64,000 nucleotides of DNA from Gambelia wislizenii (taxonomy: Eukaryota > Chordata > Lepidosauria > Squamata > Crotaphytidae): positions 261,515,187-261,579,186 of the forward strand of contig JAUMIR010000001.1 in NCBI GenBank assembly GCA_030847615.1, written 5' to 3'. Under the pieces are notes generated by a model that saw nothing but the letters and a program-made list of their open reading frames with translations, did not search any database and was not told the DNA's origin. Below are positions 1-11,458 of the stretch, one piece after another; the stretch's first letter is position 1; each line of letters starts with the position of its first letter. Made by a program: the position numbers and the translations under genes.

Positions 1-720
1 CTGATATATATTAGAGTTACCCCAAAGTACATATGTACAGGATTTTTGTAGACCACTACCTGCTAAACATGAATCAACTGTGTGATATAGCAGGAAAACT
101 CCACTCCCATTCAAGATTTCATCAACAAAGGTGCAGTGTCCAACAAAGGTGCAGTGTCAAGGTAAATAATAGCACTATTCTATTCTATTTGGTCAGACCT
201 CACTTGGAGTACTCTGTCCATTTCTGGGCACAACAGTTTAAGAAAGATATTGGCAAGCTGGATAACAGCTAGGGGAAAAAAACAGTGACTAATGTGATTT
301 TTAAAAAAGCCTGGAGACCAAGTCTTAAGAGGTACGCTGAGTGGGGTATATTTAGCCTGGAGAGGAGAAGATGGACAGGTGATATGGCACTCATCTGTCA
401 AGGTCTGAAAGGCTGTCATGTGGAAGATGGGGTGAGCTTATTTTCTGCTGCTCCAGAGAGTAGGACCCAAACCAATGGATTCAACTTACAAGAAGGACAG
501 TGCCACTTAAATGTCTAGCAGAACTGCCTGATGGTAGGAAGTATTTAACAGTGTAATCAACTGCTCTGGAAGGTGGTGGACTCTCCTTTCTTGGATATTT
601 TTAAGCAGAGGCAGGAAGGCCACTTGTCAAGGATGCTTTAGTTTTGGATTCTCCAATAGCATGGACATGGGTTAGATGGCCCTAGGGTCCCTTTCAACTC
701 CACAATTCTATAGTCTAGAT
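1..720 (+). pseudogene. CR1 LINE, 3' part of ORF2 and tail (decayed)
   Basis: Broken frames read as the C-terminal region of a CR1 reverse transcriptase: a VRPHLEY-like stretch near 190-240, then a FSLERR...GDM block near 350-390, a GLFSAAPE-like block near 435-460 and a LDIFKQR-like end near 595. The same blocks occur in the well-preserved CR1 at 58.3-60.4 kb, which allowed the match. It is split by at least two frameshifts and several stops, and the last part ends in an AATTCTATAG-like tail near 705. It is a 5'-truncated, old insertion running in from the left edge of the window. The original product would be a non-LTR retrotransposon polymerase; this copy cannot encode it. Confidence 0.85.
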
Positions 721-1278
721 CAAATTACCAAGAACTTTGTGATCTCATCCTAGGACAGTTTCTGGACAGCAACTTGGGAGAATAACAAGTACTTCACTTG
801 ATTCGCAGGTATGCCTGTTTGAACAGCAAATGTGGATAGCTTTGCATACCTGCGATCTTGCAAAAAACAAAACAAAACATGGAGACAAATGGACATTGCT
901 GAGAACTGACATTACTGCACACCAATTCACATTTTATTACCTCGTATAAACATGCCCCTATTTATATTTACCCTAAAGTAATTCTCACCAAGTGTATTTG
1001 GGAAGGAAGGGCAGTATGAGATCAGTGGTCTTTGTATTATATACTCTGGCAGAAAATCAACAGTTCTGACATTTCAGCATCTTCTTTTCTGATTCACAGC
1101 ATTAAAGCAGGGTGTATGATTTACTCATTCTTGTTATTATAATTAATAGCCATGAATGTGCATTCATGTGTCACTCACAGCTTGCAGAATTACATGCTAT
1201 CATGTTTCTGGCAGGTCATTTGCTTTGAATTTAATTTTTCATTGCATTAAGCATAGCTCAAGGTGCACTGTGTTTAAC
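721..1278. other. unassigned spacer
   Basis: No coding region is visible. The part around 760-935 shares short blocks with 46280-46440 (a TGTGGATAGCTT-like block followed by a TGCACA-CAAT block), so both may belong to one old, unnamed repeat family. Confidence 0.3.
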
Positions 1279-1281
1279 TAA

Positions 1282-1611
1282 GGACTTTTTCAGATGCGAA
1301 AAAAGTGCTGTGGAGGGCTCGGGAGAGGTATGTGCCTGTTTCGCAGCAGGGGGTCCTTTTTGGATGCCGCCATCCCTCTCGCGTTACCCTTCATGTTCCT
1401 TCCATGTCACATGGAAGGAAAAGGCACCGCTTTTTACTCACGGAAGTTCTTCATGAATAAAAAGTGGCGCCTTTTCCTTCCATGCGACACGGAAAGAAAG
1501 TGGAGGGTAACGCGAGAGGGATGGCAGCGTCCGAAAAGGATCCCCTGCCATGAAACAGGTGCGTACCTCTCCCAAGCTCTCCGCAGCACTTTTTACATGT
1601 CTGAAAAGCCC
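1282..1611. mobile_element. foldback MITE with TAA target duplications (PIF/Harbinger-like)
   Basis: The 330-bp unit is one long imperfect inverted repeat: 1282-1440 pairs with the reverse complement of 1455-1611, with about 15 bp of loop between. The termini GGACTTTTTCAGA and TCTGAAAAGCCC are inverted repeats of each other. TAA flanks both sides (1279-1281 and 1612-1614), the 3-bp TWA-type duplication typical of PIF/Harbinger. No transposase is encoded, so it would have moved in trans. Short open frames on both strands here come from the palindrome. Confidence 0.75.
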
Positions 1612-2498
1612 TAAAAGTTCTGAAAACCTGGACAATGTTTATTAACTTGCTCAAAGTCTCAAATTTCCCTGCATGGCAGCTACCTAGGCCTTTCTCTCCC
1701 AGGCATCTAGTTAACTTAAGCCTGAGTCAAGTGTGTGTGTGTGTCTGTACATGTCCTTTCTTATGAGACATTTCTGAAAAGGAGGCACGTGGGTCTGTGT
1801 GTGGAGGAAAGTTGGATCTCTCACAGTCCCCAGTGTACTAGCCCAGAACCAATTCAGGTTTTGTATCACCCCTGCTCTGCTTTTTCCCTGTCACCAATTT
1901 TATATTGTAAGCTCCTTGATGGCAGGGACCTATCCTCTTGAATTCTTCAAATTTCCATACACATTGGTGACATAATAATACAATAAATCCAGCTTTCCAT
2001 TTCACAGTTGCTCACCCCCAAACAGGGGCCTATGTTATTAAGGACACTCTGACTTTGACTGTACCTCTGCAGCCCCTATCCTAGTTCAGTTATTTCCTCT
2101 GTGGAAAACATGCTCCACTGTATGTCATGAATAAATCCCTTTCTGTGCCACCGATGCATTTAGCTGCAAAATGGGAAACAAATACAGCTATTACATTTCC
2201 TGTTGCTCCTCTCTTGAGAGCCTGCTGCACAGATAATAGGTCTGTCTGCCATAAACTCAAATGAAGTGGGTGACAAAGTTTTTAGAGAGAGGAGCAGGAT
2301 TATAGAAATTTCATTAAATTAATCATTTCTGCATTGGAGAGGCTTTTAATTAAAGAGCAAGAGCTGACCAATGTAAAAAAAGGGGGGGGGGAAGAAGTAA
2401 ATTAAATAGATAGTTTAATGAAAATAACTTGGCAACAGCAATATAGATTGGGGCAAAGGAAAGACAATTGTTCTCAAGGGGAAAGGACTGGCTGTATT

Positions 2499-2533
<35 letters not shown>

Positions 2534-3224
2534 TGTCATTAAAAAAGAAACAACCAATAATAACAACAAATAAGCCTTGACCCATAGAGTGCCCCCAGAA
2601 TGGGGGGGGGTATCCCAGCAAATGCTAGGTTTTGTTTTTGTACAAACTGATTTTATTTTGAAGATTCATGTGATGTTTTCTTCCTCCACACAGACTTCCT
2701 AAGAGCTCTTGGCATTACCAAAGACTTTGTTTCCACTCCTGAGGTCAGCTGAAATTAATCTAGTACTTTCCAAAGTAAAATGTATTGGTTCCTTCCCTGG
2801 GTGTTTGTACTCAAAGAAAACTATTTTCTGTGAATGGAGGAAGTAGGTTAACAATATCTAATTAGCTCTCTTGAAGGACAGATCTTAAATGGGGAGAAGG
2901 CTTATTCTTTCTTATTGAACACTTCACTGCAAATATTTTGCATGTGGGGGGGGGGGAACCATTTTTCATACACTTGAAATCAGACCAGGTTTACAGAATT
3001 TGAATTGTCCGAAGGATTTATCTTTACCTTAGAGGAATACTGAGACCATAGCAACCCCCAAATTATGTATTTTTAATTTAAATCTTTTTTTTTCTACTTA
3101 TACAAATTTAAGCCTGACTGAAACAATGTATATCTTTGGCTTTAAATAAGTACACTTTAACTTTAAGGCCCAATTCTCTTAAATTTAGTTGTGTATGAGT
3201 CCCACTACAACCAATGGAAGAGGC
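1612..3224. other. mostly unassigned sequence with simple repeats
   Basis: A stretch at about 1903-1990 (TTGTAAGCTCCTTG followed by a GGCAGGGACC block and an ATAATACAATAAA end) resembles the 3' tail of an L2-type LINE. Simple repeats are a (TTTA)n tract near 2495-2534 and G-runs near 2380, 2603 and 2946. I recognise no gene. Confidence 0.4.
2495..2534. repeat. (ATTT)n microsatellite
   Basis: About ten uninterrupted TTTA units. Confidence 0.9.
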
Positions 3225-3389
3225 TCATAGAATCATAGAGGTGGAGGAGAGTACAAGGGCTATCCAGTCCAACTCCCTGCCATGCAGGAATATGTACACA
3301 ATCAAAGCACTCCCAACAGATGGCCATCCAGCCTCTGTTTAAAAATCTCCAAGGAAGGAGACCACCACACTCTGAGGCAGTATATTCTA
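3225..3389 (-). mobile_element. CR1 LINE 3' end fragment
   Basis: Read on the minus strand this matches the 3' end of the CR1 at 60220-60400: a GGTGGTCTCCTTCC block, the AGGCTGGATGGCCATCTGT block, a GGCAGGGAGTTGGACTGG block and finally CTATGATTCTATGA. It is severely 5'-truncated. Its truncated edge lies exactly against the RT fragment that starts at 3390. Confidence 0.85.
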
Positions 3390-4370
3390 CGATGATGCTG
3401 CCCTTGTTGCCCACACAGAAGCAGCTCTGCAGCGCCTAACGTCCTGCTTTGCAACAGCTGCAGAGCTGTTTGGGCTAGAAGTCAACCTGAAGAAAACAGA
3501 TGTTCTTTACCAGCCTGCACCACAGGACGAACACCACCATCCCCACATTGCCGTCGGCAAATCTGTGCTCAAGTCCATTCAGCAGTTCACCTACCTGGGA
3601 AGCATCATCTCCTCAGATGCCAAGATTGACAAAGAGATCGATCACAGATTAGCAAAGGCATATAGTGCATTTGGAAGACTTCACAAAAGAGTCTAGAGCA
3701 ATAAACACCTGAGGCAAAGCACAAAAATCAGTGTGTATAGAGCCATCGTACTGTCTATCCTCCTTTATGGATCTGAAACATGGGTCACCTATCGCCACCA
3801 CCTACGACTCCTCGAGCGCTTTCATCAGCGCAGTCTACGCACAATCCTAAATATACACTGGAGTGACTATGTGACGAATGTTGCTGTCCTTGAGCAAGCA
3901 GGGATCACCAGTATTGAGGCCATGATATTGAGAACGCAGCTGCGCTGGGCAGGGCACATTTCTAGGATGGAGGACCATCGCCTCCCCAAAATAGTACTCT
4001 ACGGTGAACTCGCCACGGGTCAGCGTAAGAGGGGCGCTCCAAAAAAGCGATACAAAGACTCCCTGAAACAACATCTCAGGCTCGGCCAAATTGATCACCA
4101 ACAGTGGTCCGCTTTGGCCTCACATCGGGAGGCATGGAGACGCACTATCCACAATGCTGCAGCCTTATTTTAGAACTCACGCCAAACAAGTCTTGAAGAG
4201 AAACAACAACGCAGAAAGAATCACAACCCAAAAACATCACCCAAGGAGACCTTCTGCTGTGCTTTTTGCAACCGGACTTGTTTATCTCGGATTGGCCTTT
4301 TTAGTCATCAGCGCGCTTGCAGAAAGCGCGGGATGAGTCCTTCCTGAATCTTCGTTTGCGAAGAAAAGCC
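3390..4370 (+). pseudogene. non-LTR retrotransposon ORF2 C-terminus with terminal zinc finger (RTE-like or related clade)
   Basis: The frame opens inside the reverse transcriptase active-site region (YDDAAL followed by AHTEAAL at about 3390-3420). It continues with a thumb-like segment (VNLKKTDVL, FTYLGSIIS) and has one internal stop near 3694 in a KRV*SN context. An uninterrupted 146-codon stretch at 3733-4173 contains LLYGSETW, RWAGHISRM and a GELATGQRKRGAPKKRYKD basic block. After a stop, another frame near 4250-4320 gives a cysteine/histidine finger (CAFCNRTC then FSHQRAC). These blocks are typical of the C-terminal half of RTE-like and related LINEs. The N-terminal endonuclease and most of the RT are missing. 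The exact clade is uncertain. Confidence 0.75.
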
Positions 4371-4808
4371 AGAGAGATATCCTACAGTCAAGCAGCCCTT
4401 GCTGTCAGGACATTCTTCTTAATGTTTAGGTAGAATTTCTTTTCCTGTAGTTTGAATCCATTGCTCTGTGTTAGACTTCAGAATTTGTTTTGGATATGTG
4501 TGGAAAAAAGTGTGTTGAACAATGTGGAATGGAGGCACAGAGGAAGCTAAAGGGAGGGGGGGTAGGGGAGACAGGAAACATTATTCCTGTGAACCTTCAG
4601 AAAAAAAGGGCCGAAGCTGGATGGTCGATGATTTTCCTCTTTCTCAGGAGGCACCTGTGACACATTGAGAAGTGCCCCTTATCCTCCAGAAAAGCTTATT
4701 TGTGTATGGGGTGTGCCAACATGCTTTTAAGGGTATATGTCTATAAAGGGAATTGTAATATTCCTTTCATGGAATTCCTTAAATTAACATACTGTAGGGT
4801 CCAGTCTA
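4371..4808. other. unassigned spacer
   Basis: Nothing recognisable apart from a G-rich patch near 4553-4567. Confidence 0.3.
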
Positions 4809-6035
4809 CAAGGTCTGCCTATTAAATATTAATGTTTTCTCCCTTTAATATACTCCCCTTTCATGCTCACACACTGAATTGGTCTTGTTTTCTACTTGTC
4901 CAAGGTGTGGAGCAGATCAGTTTTTGTCTGCGGTTTCAACACATCTGCCATTTTCTTCTTTACTGCTTCAATTGACTCAAAATGTGTACCTTTTGCACCA
5001 ATTTCACTTTAGGGAAAAGAAAAAAGTAGCATGGTGCCAAATCTGGCAAATATGGAGGATGTTCAAGTGTGATAATGTGTTTATTGACCAAAACCTACTT
5101 CACAGAAAGTGCTGTGTGAGCAGGCACATTGTCTTGATGAAGAATGAAACCATTTCCCCACAGTTCTGGTTTTTTTTCTGACTTTCTCTTAGCTTTGTCA
5201 AAACTTCCTTATCATAATGATGGTTCACTGTTCTGCCTTCTGGAAGTCATTCTGCTAAAATTATGCTCTTGATGTTAAAAAAAAAAAAAAAGGAGCATCG
5301 CTGTGGATGTGGACTTGCTTTGGTGTGCTTTTTTCATTCTTGGTGATGATGGTGTTTTCCAGTGCATTGACTGTTTGTCTCAGGATCATACCAGAAGATC
5401 CAGGTTTCATCACAAGTGATTTTTTTGCAAATGGTTTTGATCTGCCTCAAGTTGCAGCAGAATGTCATGTTGCTTGACTTTTATTTATTTTTTCAATATT
5501 TTATTTATCATTTAAAAAAAAACATATATATTCTTCTCTGGTACTTTCTTATAACATTTAAGTATAAAGCAACTTATCATGTTGTGTACCACTTCAGTAT
5601 TCAGTTTTCTTCATTCACTTTGTATCTTCTTTTCGTATTACTGACTTCCCCTGGAATACAAACCCAAGGAGTTTTTAAGTGTTTAATTAAATATAACTTC
5701 TGCTCTTAATTCCTTATTTCCCTTTCTCATTAGTAATCATATCTATCTTAAAGTATTCTTTTACTTCTATCCTCCCAACCCCCGCATTTAACTGTCTCTA
5801 ATAGATATTTGTCTTTCTGATTGCTTGACTTTTAAACTTAGCATTTTACCCGCACACAACAGACAACACAGCTGCTTTAAACAACGACTGACAATTAACT
5901 GAATAGCCAAGAGTGTTGATGTTTGCCATGCAGGTTCAGACATGTTCAAGGTCAGCACTCAAGCAGTCACAATCAGTTCTCCCTGATTTGTTGAAAGGTA
6001 GAATCACAGTCTTGTAACTTGATAGACAGACCTCG
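4809..6035 (-). mobile_element. mariner-family DNA transposon, decayed, both TIRs present
   Basis: Left terminus CAAGGTCTGCCTATTAAAT (4809-4827) and the reverse complement of the right terminus, CGAGGTCTGTCTATCAAGT (6017-6035), agree at about 15 of 19 positions. Both are flanked by TA (4807-4808, 6036-6037), the mariner target duplication. On the minus strand between about 5450 and 4880, broken frames show CDETWI, then DNVPAHTA, then EHPPYLPDLAPCYFF. These are the hallmark blocks around the catalytic aspartates of mariner transposases. Frameshifts and stops abound, and the central part is deleted. A 337-bp L1 fragment has inserted in it (separate entry). Without that insert the copy is about 0.88 kb, shorter than the usual 1.2-1.3 kb. 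Confidence 0.85.
5484..5820 (-). mobile_element. 5'-truncated L1 3' end inserted in mariner
   Basis: The insert is bounded by a perfect 14-bp direct repeat, TTGCTTGACTTTTA, at 5470-5483 and 5821-5834. It begins on the plus strand with a T-rich tract that reads on the minus strand as an A-rich LINE tail with AATAAA-like motifs. Target duplication of this length plus a 3' A-tail is the signature of L1-type target-primed insertion. The body is too short to show coding sequence. Confidence 0.75.
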
Positions 6036-6066
6036 TATAATCTGCATCCAGTTATAGAAAAGAATA

Positions 6067-6283
6067 GTTGTTGTGTGTTTTCAAGTCATTTCTGACTTAA
6101 CATCAATCCTAGGGTAAACCTATCACAGAGTTTTCTTGGCAAGATTGTTTAGAGAGGCTTCGCCTTTCCTCTGAGGATGAATGGGTGTGATTTGCCCAAG
6201 GTCACCCATGGTTGAGCAGGGATTCCAACCCTGGTCTTCAGAGTCCCAGTCCAACACTCAAACCACTACACTATTCTGGTTCT
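6067..6283 (-). mobile_element. tRNA-derived Sauria-type SINE
   Basis: On the minus strand the unit starts with a tRNA-like head (AGTGTAGTGGTTTGAGTG, then a GGTTGGAATCCC B-box-like block). It continues with a CACCCATTCATCC...CTTGCCAAGAAAAC body and ends in a BovB-like tail (TTGAAAACACACAACAAC). The same architecture occurs at 12044-12261 and, partially, at 11307-11458. Confidence 0.85.
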
Positions 6284-7168
6284 GTAGCAAAGAATACTAA
6301 TCTGTAAAAAGGCTAATGGAAACTTGATTTAATGGTGACCTCCTCATTCCACTTTCAATACCAGAGAACTCTGAATTAAACAAAAGTGAGTGGAATATTA
6401 GTGCATTGTCAGAGGAGAAGGTGTCAGGCAGCTATCCATAGCCAATAATTTCATCTGGAAACAAACAAACAGAGATAGCTTATTGAGAGAAATATTCAAG
6501 TTGCCATTTCACCTTGCTCAGCCCAGTAACTTGGAAACTGAACAAAAATTATTCCATGGGGTTGTCTTTCCATTGTACAGAGAGAAAAACCCCATGTTTT
6601 CATGCATTTTATTCTTAAAAAATAAGTATAGATTTTGCTCCAGCATATTTTGGAATAAATTAAGTTAGTTTGAGTACCATTTGCTCTAGTAGTTTCAAAC
6701 ATATTTCCTTTCTCAGAGATACATGAATCCTAATATTTAATAGCACTTATATTAATTATTTTTTAGGCTGCAGCCACTGAGTAACTGTTCCACATCTCAT
6801 TCAAGAAACATGAGACACTGCTGAACATGGAGTACCAGAGGGATGACATATGAGGCAGAATTAAGGATGTAAAGAATATTAATTAGGGAATGTAATTCTT
6901 AGCTAATTTTATTCTCAAAGGAAGCAACGAGTAATTTTAGCAATTATCACTATGAGAAGTCTTCAAAAACAATGTAGTTTTTAAAGACTATTTGCAGTTC
7001 AAGACTTAATTTGTGCCTGATTTGCATGTGTATTTTGCACAGAAAATACTGATTCTTGCACAGAAAATGCTGTTTTCAATGCAAAATTATCAACAGGTGA
7101 ATTTCACACAGAATAAATCCCAAAATTCTAGGATTTTCTGCACAGGAAATAGCTAAAGGATAAAGATA
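6284..7168. other. unassigned spacer
   Basis: AT-rich sequence with no recognised repeat. ORFs here are short and overlap on both strands without homology that I can see. Confidence 0.3.
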
Positions 7169-7169
7169 T

Positions 7170-7244
<75 letters not shown>
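7169..7244. repeat. compound palindromic microsatellite (CT)n(AT)n(AG)n
   Basis: A CT tract runs straight into an AT tract and then an AG tract. Because AG is the reverse complement of CT and AT is self-complementary, the whole 75-bp block is an almost perfect inverted repeat that could extrude as a cruciform. Confidence 0.95.
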
Positions 7245-7247
<3 letters not shown>

Positions 7248-7993
7248 TATGAACTAAAATGACCTATACACTTTATCCTAAAAATTGCGCTCAGATGAAA
7301 CACTTGATTGAGAAATCTATTTAGTGCTGTCTTGCATTATTCAGAATATACTTACTAAGTGGAAGACTTTTCTCTGAAAGTCAGGAAATATTATGTGAGG
7401 CAAGGGCTTTTGGAATACATTGCATATATTTAACAATAAAATATTCATAGAATGAAGATTCATGAGAAATATGGTGATTACAAAGTACATTGTTCTCCGA
7501 TTTCAACAAACCTCCCCCATCATTTCATCACATCATTTTCCTGATAGCTGAGACTGAAGAAGCAAGCATGGTACATTCACTTCAGTTTTCCAAATGTTGA
7601 GAAGTTCCAGGACTCAAGCACATTAGCCCATGCTTTAAACGTGCTTTTGTAATACTGAGTACTTGGGCAGCTAGAGCTTGAACATTCCAAAAGACAGCCA
7701 GGTCCCTGATTTCTGCTCTCCTGAGAAAGACAATATGTGCATGTCCGGATGCTGTTAACTTACATATCTTGCTAAAACTCAGCCCTCTATGCCTTTTCTT
7801 CTGTGTGTCAGTCAAACACTAGTCTATCTTTCCAAATGCTGTGGCCTCAGCCCAATTACTAGTTCCAATTAAATTAAACAAATTGCTTCAGTGGAATTTA
7901 CATTAGCTTACTTACTCAATGGCTCTGCCCTAGTTAGGGCTATCAATTGGATGTATGCTTCTGTTCTTTTCTCACTCATGCTTAGTCTTCTAT
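7245..7993. other. unassigned spacer
   Basis: No recognised gene or repeat. Open frames on both strands (for example minus 7815-7582) show no known domain. Confidence 0.3.
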
Positions 7994-8651
7994 GGGGTTG
8001 TCTACACTGGCTGCTTATTCTGGGGCCGGTATGGAACATTATGCACTTCACTGGCCCCAGAGCAACCATGATGGTGGTGAAATGCTAAATCCAGTGTGAT
8101 GGCACATCATTGTCTACACAGGCCAGCCAGGCTGACACTGTATCGGCTCTGTGGCCCGTCCTCTGTTTTCAGAGCTGCTGCCCCCTCACCAGCCAAACAG
8201 CTTCCTACAAGAGCCTGGCTGACATCGTCACTTCTGCTGAGGCCAGAATGGGGTCCTTAGAAATGTGATCAACAAGGAGAGGGGCACAGAACCCCCTACT
8301 CTTGCATTCACAAGTACACCATAATCAACAGAAGCAATACTGCTGGTCAGGCTCTCACAGGGAGCTGCTTGGCTAGTGAGGCAGTGGTGGTGGCCCCAAC
8401 AGGGATACAGCCACTTCCCTGTGCTGCTCAGTACAGGGTAAGGAAGAGAGCACTGCATTTATATGGGGACAACTGGATCAGGCCAAATCGAACTCCATCT
8501 AGCTCTCCAGACAGCAAAAACAAAACAAAACAAAACCCTGAGATTACTCCAGAGTTTCTGGGAACATTGTCTGGACTGCCAGCACCAGATTTGGGGTGGG
8601 TTTGCAATATTTATTTGTTTGTTTGTTTGTTTGCCTGTGTAGACAAGCTCC
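7994..8651. mobile_element. putative nonautonomous DNA transposon with GTTGTCTACAC termini
   Basis: The left end reads GGGGTTGTCTACACTGGC and the reverse complement of the right end GGAGCTTGTCTACACAGGC, an inverted repeat of about 16 bp. A third copy of the motif lies internally near 8110, suggesting a nested or composite unit. A (GTTT)n tract lies at 8617-8636. No transposase is seen, and I could not find a clear target duplication. A related MITE is at 52826-53012. Confidence 0.5.
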
Positions 8652-9864
8652 AAGTGGCATGGTAGGGGGAGGGCTAATCTTCAATCATTTTGTAGTTCTC
8701 CAGGCAGTGACCTGTCCTCTCATTCTTTGAAAAGTCCAAATAACACAAAACGGCAGCAGTCAGAACTAAACCAGAATGCAACTCTTGAAGAGCACACAAC
8801 TGCAAAGAATATAACATGAATCAGTGTAATTATAAAACATGAATATAGAAAGAAATAGGTGAAACTAAATAAACCAAAGCCACTGAGAATCTAAATCTGT
8901 GCAAAGCATAGACAAGTTTTGCAGCTGTCTTATAAGCATTTTGTTCTGGTTTAATTCTTTGTAAAGTGCCATATACTTGTGTGGTGCATAGTAACAACAG
9001 CAGCAGAGATTAGAAAAGTGGTTTTGGTGGGGGCCAAGCAGCCATGCTGACTGAGGAATTCTGGGAGTTGTAGTCCAAAAACATTACCTCAACATTATGA
9101 ACAACAAAAATGGTGTTCTGGACCATGCACTATAGCAGATGGTTGCAATAGTGCTATAATTCACATATACACAATTTATTTGGTATTTGTTAAAGCATTT
9201 TTTAAAAAAATTAAAAACCCACCACTGTAACTAACTAATCTGTTGAACCATATAGAAATGTTTTTAACTCTGGAAAATATACTGAAAGGTATTTTATTTA
9301 ATCTTGGAGCTAATTAGAAGTGTGAGCATTTGTGTGTATGTGTCGGGGGGGGCTGCTGTTCATTCAGTCTGAAGCATTTACTACTAGGAAAAAAATTAGT
9401 TAAACATGTGCTCCAATTGGAGTTAGAACTTAGAAAACTGGATAACATTAAAGGTCATTAATAAGAGTTGTAGCTTCTGAGCTAGGGTAATGATGAGGTA
9501 ATCAAATATCATGTTTCAGGGCATATGAACACTTCCATTGAATTAGAAAGACATTTTTTATTCTGTGCAGCACTGAGTCACTAGCTGAGTCAGATTTTTT
9601 TTTAAAAAAACCCTCTTTTGATGTAATAAATATTGATTGCTATTAAAATGAAAAAAGGAGGATCTCTTGTTTTGAGGAATTGATTTATAGCTCATTTATC
9701 GATAGCCATGGAATGTCTTTACCTGTTTCACAGAATAGTTGCTAAAAGTGGCAGCTGATTCATTAATCTGATGAGGCTTTCACCCTGACTCATGGACTTA
9801 TGATGCAGTTTGAAATGAGTGAACCCTGAGTAGGAACTTTCAGTAGAATAATATCTGCAATTCT
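8652..9864. other. unassigned spacer with one short foldback fragment
   Basis: A GAATTCTGGGAGTTGTAGT block at about 9056-9074 resembles the end of a common sauropsid foldback DNA element. The rest is AT-rich and unrecognised. Confidence 0.3.
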
Positions 9865-9893
9865 ATGATTCTATGATTCTATGATCCCACAAG
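9865..9893. repeat. (ATTCTATG)n, CR1-type 3' tail
   Basis: Three ATTCTATG units identical to the tail of the CR1 at 60376-60410. Almost no CR1 body precedes them, so this may be an extremely 5'-truncated insertion. Confidence 0.6.
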
Positions 9894-10309
9894 AAGGTTG
9901 TGAGCGCATCAGTATGAACTTGGCAGTTTGGACTAAGAAATGAGATACTTATCCACCCATTGAGGCTGGTCCAGAAGCTTTAGGGCCCCGTAGTGAGCTG
10001 AAGGTATTTTAGGTACATGCCAGAAGCTAAATGCAGGCCAAGTGCTGCCAAGCACAGGAAGGGAACCTGTACCTGATCCAGATACAACATTACATTGGGG
10101 GTGGGGGTGGCGGTGGGGAAGGTGCATCTGATCCACAGTTGTTACCTGACATCCCCACCCTTTCAATACTTCATCAATTGTATATCTTTCATAAATTGGC
10201 TTATTTATTGGCATTCCACATGGTTGGTAGTAGACCAAGCCCTCCCAAATACAAGGACTCAATGTTTACTCAGAGAGTCTAAGGAAGAGGCCATCCCAAA
10301 TTCCTAAAA

Positions 10310-10945
10310 GACATGCCCAAGTAGTAATTATGTGGACCACTCCCTTGGACAATGAGTTAGGGTGGAAATGTGCTAATTGTTCTGGACATAACCGGAAGTG
10401 AGTCACTCACTAATTCAATCCAGTGGCTGAAAAACTCATTATTTTGTAAACTGGTTTTCCTTCGCACCTCTCACTTGAACAATAGAAGTTTGCCTGACAC
10501 CCATCAATTTTAATGTCTCATCCATTAGCAATGGTTAACATAGCTGCAGCTTCCATTCTCTAACTGTGGGAAACTCCATCTAACATTGTGTCCTATTCAT
10601 AACACCCCTTCAGGGTTCAAATAGAAATATCTACCCAAAACACATCCAAAGTGTGCTCAGTTTCCCAGAGGCCGTCACACTGTTGGTTTGCTGTGTCACC
10701 CAGAGTGCATAGCTGTACTTCTCTTCACAAATCTCTGTTCTTCAGACAGGTATCGTATAGCTCATCACCCCAAAGTCTTTTCCTCCATCCCAATACTTCC
10801 TCCTATTCTTCACTAGCCTTGTGTGATTGCTTGAAGCCTGGGTGTTGGTGTGAATGCTTCTGAAATTATTTTTTCAATAAAAAAACTTTTTTTTTAATTT
10901 CCTGCCTGTGAGTCTCATCAGTTAGTACCCATATACATAGGTCAA
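10310..10945 (+). mobile_element. LTR-like repeat, copy 1
   Basis: This stretch aligns in order with 12610-13235. Shared blocks are ATGTGCTAAT followed by GTGAGTCAC, GTGGGAAAC-CCATCTAA, CCCCTTCAGG-ACA/TCAAA, GTGTGATT/ATGTGGTT near the 3' side, TTTTTCAATAAAAA and CAGTTAGTAC/CGGTTAGTAC. A single AATAAA polyadenylation signal near the 3' end of both copies and the same orientation fit a long terminal repeat. Divergence is high, so the insertion is old. The family and exact ends are not determined. Confidence 0.6.
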
Positions 10946-11306
10946 AAGATCCTGTAGTTGCCTGGCCTCTTGCTGCCATATTGAGCTAATTAAAGTTTCC
11001 CATACTAATATTTGGACACAAGTGGGGTTCCCATGAACCCCCAGTAATTCTGGTAACACAGTCATCAATGGCATTTGGATAGGAAAACCAAATGGCTTGA
11101 GCTGTTTAAAACATGAAATTTCACACCTCCACTACTGGCAACTACCATCGAATTAGTAGTCTGGAGCACTCAATGAATATTAACTGGACAGATAACTTCA
11201 TTTTAGGTGTTGTGTAATGATACTTCTCAAGCGCTACCACCAACCCAGCAACTTAGTATAAATCATTCTAAAGAGATAAGTATATTGTAGACAGTTGCTA
11301 ATAATA

Positions 11307-11458
11307 AAAACTCACAGGTTGACCTTGGGCAGGTCACACTCTCTCAACCTTAGAGGGAGGCAAAAGGCAAACCTCCTCTGAACAAATCTTGCCAAGAAAA
11401 ACCCATGATAGATTCACCTTAGGGTTGTCATAAGTTGGAAATTAGTTGAAGGCAGACA
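11307..11458 (+). mobile_element. Sauria-type SINE, 5'-truncated
   Basis: The plus strand shows GTTGACCTTGGGCAGGTCAC, an AACCTCCTCTGAACAAATC block, CTTGCCAAGAAAAACCC and a TTGGAAATTAGTTGAAGGCA tail, the body and 3' tail of the same SINE seen at 6067 and 12044. The tRNA-like head is missing. Confidence 0.8.

Noticed and set aside
9933..10307. Opposed open frames on both strands
   Set aside because: Mutually overlapping, no domain, no repeat match.
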